Below, piece by piece: positions 13,280-17,049 of a stretch of DNA of 17,049 nucleotides; position 1 is the first letter of the stretch; each line of letters begins with the position of its first letter. The translations under genes and the position numbers were made by a program. The notes beneath the pieces are model-generated. The model was not told the DNA's origin, did not search any database, and worked only from the letters and a program-made list of their open reading frames with translations. The DNA comes from CAYZDV01 sp964477275 (GTDB taxonomy: Bacteria > Acidobacteriota > Aminicenantia > Aminicenantales > Aminicenantaceae): assembly GCA_964477275.1 (NCBI GenBank), contig CAYZDV010000035.1, forward strand, positions 1 through 17,049. The letters run 5' to 3'.

Positions 13280-13969
13280 TCACTCCCGCTCTTCCTTTTT
13301 CTCCCCTCTTTTCTCCTTTTCGGCCTCCTCTTCAGGCTTTTCCTTCCTGATGACCTCGGGCTCTGCCTCTTCCGCAATCACTTCTTCTTCCTCGGCGGCT
13401 TCCAGTTCTTCTTCTGCGGCGGGAACTTCGATGTGAACCAGTATGGTCTCGGGGTCGCTGATGACCCGTATATTCTCGGGCAGCACCATGCTGGCAACCT
13501 TGAAGGACTGACGAAGGTGGAGGCCGCTGATATCAATCGTCAGATGCTCAGGGATGTCTTTGGGAAGACACTCGATCTCCACTTCCCGAGCGGTGAAATC
13601 GACAAACCCTCCTTCTGTCTTGACCCCCACGGCATCGCCGACGATAACGATGGGAATAGAGACCCTGATCAGTTTATCCATCGCGATATGGACCAGGTCG
13701 GCATGGAGGAGTTCATCTGTCACCGGGTTTCTCTGCAGTTCTTTGATCATGGCGTCTCTCGTTTCCGAATCAAAAGAAACCTGAAAGATGGTATTCTCTC
13801 CGCTCTCCAGTTTGAGAATCCTGAAAATATCCTTCTTGTTGATAATCAGAGGGATGGTCGCTTCGTTCGCTCCGTAAAGGATCGCGGGGATCATCCCGGC
13901 TTTTCTCAAACGGCGGGAGATGTTTTTGCCAAAGGCCTCTCTTTTTTCAGCTTTGATGGAAATGCTCAT
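13280..13969 (-). CDS. rplY: Large ribosomal subunit protein bL25/general stress protein Ctc
   Basis: 5S rRNA-binding ribosomal protein of the long CTC/TL5 type. Residues 1-92 form the L25 domain (FGKNISRRLRKAGMIPAILYG). Residues 93-185 form the beta-rich TL5 C-terminal domain. The last 45 residues are almost wholly Glu, Ala and Lys, an acidic tail that some CTC proteins also have. Length is 229. A GAGGAAG ribosome site directly precedes the ATG. It follows prs by 14 bases and precedes pth. Confidence 0.96.
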   Translation of the reverse strand: MSISIKAEKREAFGKNISRRLRKAGMIPAILYGANEATIPLIINKKDIFRILKLESGENTIFQVSFDSETRDAMIKELQRNPVTDELLHADLVHIAMDKLIRVSIPIVIVGDAVGVKTEGGFVDFTAREVEIECLPKDIPEHLTIDISGLHLRQSFKVASMVLPENIRVISDPETILVHIEVPAAEEELEAAEEEEVIAEEAEPEVIRKEKPEEEAEKEKRGEKKEERE

Positions 13970-13983
13970 CTTCCTCTTTCTCC

Positions 13984-14931
13984 TCAGACAAACAGCGAGC
14001 TCACAGAATATCCTCTATTGATTCTCTGGATCGCCTCTCCAAAAAGAGGCGCCACAGAAAGGACGACAATCTTCTTCGATGACCTCGCTTTTTCATTCAA
14101 AGGAATGGTATTGGTCACGATCACTCTTTCCAGGTCAGAGTTTTCGATCTTTTCCACCGCTTCTCCTGACAGAACAGGATGGCTGCAGGCGGCGTAGACT
14201 TTCCTGGCCCCTTCTCTTTTCAGGGCCTGGACGCTCTGAACCAGCGTGCCTCCAGTATCCACCATGTCATCCAGGATGACCACATCACGGTCTTCCACAT
14301 CGCCGATGACATTCAACACCTGGGCCACGTTCGGAGCCGGTCTCCGCTTGTCGATGATGGCCAGCTCGGCAGAGAGCCTCTTGGCGAAAACCCTGGCTCG
14401 CGCCACTCCGCCGGCATCGGGAGAGACGATGATCAGGTCTCTGAGCTCCAGGGCCCGGATGTGGTTGGCCAGGACCGGCGCAGCCATCAGGTTGTCCACC
14501 GGAATGGAAAAAAATCCCTGAATCTGGGGCGAATGCAGGTCCATGGTCAGCACCCGGGCGGCGCCTGCGGCTTCCAGGAGGTCAGCCACGAGCCGGGCCG
14601 AGACAGGAACCCTCGGCCTGTCCTTCCAGTCCTGACGGGCATAACAGTAATAAGGGATGACGGCGGTGATTCTCTCCGCAGAAGCCCGCTTGAAGGCGTC
14701 GATCATGAGGAGGAGCTCCACCAGATGGTAGTTGGCATCGTAGGAGCCAGCCTGGACGATGAAAACGTCCTCGCCCCTGACGTTTTCGTCGATGAAAAAA
14801 TGGATCTCGCCGTCACTGAACCGCTCCAGGACACATTTTCCGAGATCTATCTTCAAATAGCCGGCAATCTCCTTCGCCAGCGCTGGATTGGAAGACCCGG
14901 CGAACACCTTCATTATGTTCTCGTTAAGCAT
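13984..14931 (-). CDS. prs: Ribose-phosphate pyrophosphokinase (PRPP synthetase)
   Basis: Makes PRPP from ribose 5-phosphate and ATP for nucleotide, histidine and tryptophan synthesis. The 315 residues match class I enzymes. RQD (99-101) forms part of the ATP site, DLHS (131-134) holds His 133, Lys 195-Arg 196 fall in the catalytic flexible loop region, and VVILDDMVDTGGTL (217-230) is the PRPP-binding loop. Trp 102 follows RQD, where the homologs I recall have Arg or Lys. The ATG has AGGAGG 5 bases upstream; Met 7 is a less likely start. It lies 53 bases after tRNA-Gln and upstream of rplY. Confidence 0.96.
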   Translation of the reverse strand: MLNENIMKVFAGSSNPALAKEIAGYLKIDLGKCVLERFSDGEIHFFIDENVRGEDVFIVQAGSYDANYHLVELLLMIDAFKRASAERITAVIPYYCYARQDWKDRPRVPVSARLVADLLEAAGAARVLTMDLHSPQIQGFFSIPVDNLMAAPVLANHIRALELRDLIIVSPDAGGVARARVFAKRLSAELAIIDKRRPAPNVAQVLNVIGDVEDRDVVILDDMVDTGGTLVQSVQALKREGARKVYAACSHPVLSGEAVEKIENSDLERVIVTNTIPLNEKARSSKKIVVLSVAPLFGEAIQRINRGYSVSSLFV

Positions 14932-14984
14932 CTGTCCTCCTCCAGATTTTTCTCACCTGAAAAAGAATCTTTCCTTCGGGCCTC

Positions 14985-15049
<65 letters not shown>

Positions 15050-15059
<10 letters not shown>

Positions 15060-15916
15060 GCGTTAATATCCTGCCAGTATCGCTCCCGGGACAGGGTTTC
15101 CACGAGAAGCGATGGATAGCTTTTTCCGAACTGCCTCAAAGCCGCCTCCGCTTTTTTTCTGTCCGAAAACAGCCCGAAAACAGCGGAACCTGTTCCGCTC
15201 ACCAGAAACAACTCTGAACCCTGGTTCTGGAAAAGCTTCTTAATAGCTTTGAGTTGAGGATGAAAACGAAAAACCGTGTCTTCTAAACCGTTCTCCAGCG
15301 GACCAAGTTCTCTCGTCTCTAAAAACTTGATAATTTTACTGTCTTTGATTTTTGAAGTCAAGGAGAAGCGAAGCTGTTGATAGATGAAGGCGGTCTGGAT
15401 GGAAAAGAAAGGCAAAACCAGGAGACAGGAGAGAGTCTTTAGGTCAGGGAGAGGAGAGACGTCATCCCCTCTTCCAAGGCCCAAACAGAGGCCGCCTTCG
15501 AGGAAAAAAGGGACATCCGCTCCCAGCTTTTTCCCCAGGTCCATCAGACTTTTTTTGTCCATGCCCAGATTCCAGACTCTGTTCAAAGCGTGAAGAGTCA
15601 TCGCCGCGTTGCTGCTTCCTCCGCCCAGCCCTTTTCCAGGAGGAATATTCTTTGTGACACGTATCTCAATCCCTCCGGATACCCGGAAGTGTTCCTGGAG
15701 AAGACTCGCCGCTTTGAAGATGAGGTTGTCCTCCGCCCAGGATATGGAAGGGTCGTCTCCGCGGAGAACGACCTCGTGCCCCTCTGTGGCGTGGAATTCC
15801 AGAAGGTCGTAAAGACCGACGGCCTGGAGCAGCGTGCGGACCTGATGATAGCCGTCCTGTCTTTTCCCCAGGACTTCAAGCCCCAGGTTAATCTTGGCGA
15901 AGGATTTCATTCTCAT
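15050..15916 (-). CDS. ispE: 4-diphosphocytidyl-2-C-methyl-D-erythritol kinase (IspE)
   Basis: Fourth step of the MEP pathway: ATP-dependent phosphorylation of CDP-methylerythritol. A GHMP-fold kinase of 288 residues with AKIN (7-10), the ATP loop PPGKGLGGGSSNAA (92-105), the catalytic Asp 134 in GADVPFF, and SGTGSAVFG (240-248). Its stop codon lies inside the 5' end of tRNA-Gln. The 5' end overlaps the lolB-like gene by 29 bases. ATG codons at 15916 and 15910 are both possible; AAAGG 10 bases before the first favours it slightly. Confidence 0.96.
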
Positions 15917-16619
15917 CGGACAGCAGCCTTTCGATCTCTTCCCAGCTCACCCGGCGGTAGCCACGCAACAAAGAGAGAGAAAAAACGTCGCTCTCCCTCA
16001 ACGGTTCATTCAAACGAAGGCTGAGGATTTTCAACCGCCCCTGGTTCAGGGGATGCTCAAAAAAGAGAAGGCGGGGGAAGGAAGTGCCGGCAAAAAACTC
16101 TTTGACTTCGAAGCGAAGCGTTCCTCTCTGGCCGACCACCACTCTGTTGCTCTCATCCTTCCGGAAGGTCCAGCCATCCCGGCCGCATCCTGGCCGGCCT
16201 TCATCCTCTGCCCATTTCCATTCCCCCATCACCAGGCTCGCCATCTCATCCAGGTTGAGACGAAACCCCAGAAAATAGTCAATGACCTCTTCTTCTCCTC
16301 CTTCCCAGTACACTTTCTTGGAAGGAAGAAGGAAAAAAGCTCTCTCTTCGCTGACGATAACCTGGTAGAGGGTTCGGCCCAGAGTGTCAGAGATTTCGAT
16401 CCGCCCCTGGCGGGGCAACTGGAACAGGAAGAAAAACCTGGCTCTGCCCGACCCCTGTTCTCCTCTCTGGGTTATCGAAGCGTATCCCTCCATCCTCTCG
16501 ATACGGCTGGGGAGAGGATGGAGCGGGATTTGAGAGATCCGGCAGTTGACGAGCATCGAGAGAGCCAGCAGGAGAGCCCAGGGGAGAATTCCTTGCGGAT
16601 TGGCTGTTGGTGCACTCAT
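15888..16619 (-). CDS. lolB: LolB-like outer-membrane lipoprotein
   Basis: A 243-residue protein from the ATG at 16619. Residues 11-25 form a hydrophobic signal segment ending LSMLVNC, with Cys 26 as the candidate lipidated residue; Asn just before the Cys is unusual for a lipobox. The mature part (about 33-235) alternates strand-like segments (GRARFFFLFQLPRQGRIEIS near the front) as in the LolB/DUF4292 half-barrel, which receives lipoproteins from LolA and inserts them into the outer membrane. Adjacent ispE and prs match the Escherichia coli lolB-ispE-prs neighbourhood, which strengthens the call. A longer start (TTG at 16727) would put a Gly/Glu-rich stretch before the signal, so it is not preferred. 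GGGAAG abuts the ATG, so the start is not certain. Confidence 0.7.
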   Translation of the reverse strand: MSAPTANPQGILPWALLLALSMLVNCRISQIPLHPLPSRIERMEGYASITQRGEQGSGRARFFFLFQLPRQGRIEISDTLGRTLYQVIVSEERAFFLLPSKKVYWEGGEEEVIDYFLGFRLNLDEMASLVMGEWKWAEDEGRPGCGRDGWTFRKDESNRVVVGQRGTLRFEVKEFFAGTSFPRLLFFEHPLNQGRLKILSLRLNEPLRESDVFSLSLLRGYRRVSWEEIERLLSDENEILRQD

Positions 16620-16788
16620 CTTCCCGGCAAAACAGGGGCTCTCATCCCGCTCTCCGCCATTGTCCCTCGCTTCCTTTCGAGCGCTCTCCCCTTTCCCGGC
16701 CCCCCAACTCCAGAAAAAAGAGCTCAAACACCAGGAAGAAAAAGGCAGAATCCTCGCTTACTCAGGCTCCAGAGCCGACCCCGAAGGC
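16620..16788. other. Intergenic gap between the right-edge gene and the lolB-like gene
   Basis: 169 bases with no convincing gene. A short palindrome GGCTC-CA-GAGCC lies just after the stop of the right-edge frame, without a T-run, so it is not a typical terminator. No clear promoter for lolB is visible. Confidence 0.4.
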
Positions 16789-17049
16789 TCAACCCGGCTT
16801 GTTGTGTTCCTCATCGTCATCGAGGGAGAAGCCATAATCATACGTCTTCAACTTCTTCTTCGGGCCCAGCTTCTCCTTTCGCTTTTCAGTCTCAGGGCCG
16901 GTATCGCGCTGTCCTGGCTCCCTGTGAGGAGCTTTCTCTCCGGTTTTCCTCCGGGATCCCTCTTCCGTCAAAGAAAAGCCGTAGTCGTGCGTCTTTATCT
17001 TCTTTAACTTTTTCTTCCTGAAAAGGGGATAGAATGGAGACCTGAGCTT
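16789..17049 (-). CDS. C-terminal tail of an unrecognised protein with a repeated DYGFSL motif (runs off right edge)
   Basis: An open frame enters from the right edge and ends with TGA at 16791-16789, giving the last 86 residues. They are very basic and hydrophilic, likely disordered. A short motif occurs twice: KKKLKKIKTHDYGFSL (about residues 12-27 of the visible part) and KKKLKTYDYGFSL (64-76), the second followed by DDDEE. The two copies use different codons for the same residues (for example CAC GAC TAC against TAT GAT TAT), which argues that the frame is coding and under protein-level constraint. No family is recognised; it lies just upstream of the lolB-like gene on the same strand. 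The frame has no start within the window. Confidence 0.6.
   Translation of the reverse strand, partial: KLRSPFYPLFRKKKLKKIKTHDYGFSLTEEGSRRKTGEKAPHREPGQRDTGPETEKRKEKLGPKKKLKTYDYGFSLDDDEEHNKPG
16822..16860 (-). repeat. Protein-level repeat, copy 2 (KT-Y-DYGFSL)
   Basis: Encodes KKKLKTYDYGFSL. It matches copy 1 at 16969-17016 in protein but differs at many third codon positions, so it is an old or selected duplication rather than a recent DNA repeat. Confidence 0.6.
16969..17016 (-). repeat. Protein-level repeat, copy 1 (KT-H-DYGFSL)
   Basis: Encodes KKKLKKIKTHDYGFSL, with three extra residues (KIK region) relative to copy 2. The spacer between the copies, about 36 residues, is Arg/Glu/Gly-rich and has no copy-like sequence. 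More copies may lie beyond the right edge. Confidence 0.6.

Noticed and set aside
12767..14197. 476-codon plus-strand open frame
   Set aside because: It lies antisense to pth, rplY and part of prs, all with clear family motifs, and its translation has no recognisable domains. Long antisense frames are common in GC-rich coding DNA.
16620..16727. Upstream extension of the lolB-like gene to a TTG
   Set aside because: It would put 36 polar residues before the signal peptide; the ATG at 16619 starts a proper lipoprotein signal.
16765..16776. GGCTC-CA-GAGCC palindrome as a terminator for the right-edge gene
   Set aside because: The stem is only five base pairs and no T-run follows on the minus strand.
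15894..17021. 375-codon plus-strand open frame
   Set aside because: Antisense to the lolB-like gene and the right-edge frame; the repeated DYGFSL motif supports the minus strand as coding.

Overview
The window is a piece of the chromosome of a diderm (Gram-negative-type) bacterium. The envelope evidence is an MlaE/MlaF/MlaD lipid transport set, a LolB-like lipoprotein and a predicted outer-membrane beta-barrel tail on MlaD. The housekeeping proteins are moderately GC-rich and several genes appear to start with TTG. I cannot place the phylum with confidence. An uncultured lineage near Acidobacteriota/Aminicenantes or the former Deltaproteobacteria is an inference from overall protein character only.

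Right part (about 17049 down to 3419): one long co-directional minus-strand run of core genes, mostly with overlaps or very short gaps. In transcription order it holds the tail of an unrecognised protein, a lolB-like lipoprotein gene, ispE, tRNA-Gln(TTG), prs, rplY (ctc), pth, rpsF, rpsR, rplI, dnaB, mlaE, mlaF, mlaD, radA, yacL, ispD and ispF. The block therefore links isoprenoid precursor synthesis (ispE at one end, ispD-ispF at the other), PRPP supply, ribosome parts, peptidyl-tRNA recycling, the replicative helicase, envelope lipid transport and recombination. lolB-ispE-prs resembles the enterobacterial neighbourhood. radA-yacL-ispD-ispF resembles the Bacillus one, but without disA.

Middle (about 2685 to 3418): a boundary zone. 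It has an AT-rich gap, then a small plus-strand transcription unit encoding a 64-residue membrane peptide and possibly a 42-residue second peptide. Three tandem RNA hairpins follow, the last with a T-run as in an intrinsic terminator. This unit converges on the ispF end of the core operon.

Left part (1 to about 2690): AT-richer accessory DNA with a radC-type gene, a type I restriction-modification methyltransferase gene (hsdM) with a near-consensus promoter flanked by AT-rich palindromes, and a truncated nucleotidyltransferase gene 2 bases behind hsdM. This looks like the edge of a defence island.

Most notable: (1) MlaD is a 435-residue MCE protein with a long helical section and a C-terminal stretch resembling an outer-membrane beta-barrel, suggesting a one-protein trans-envelope lipid bridge; (2) the right-edge protein carries a short motif (KT-H/Y-DYGFSL) repeated with different synonymous codons; (3) the small plus-strand unit at the island/core junction; (4) the hsdM-nucleotidyltransferase pairing.
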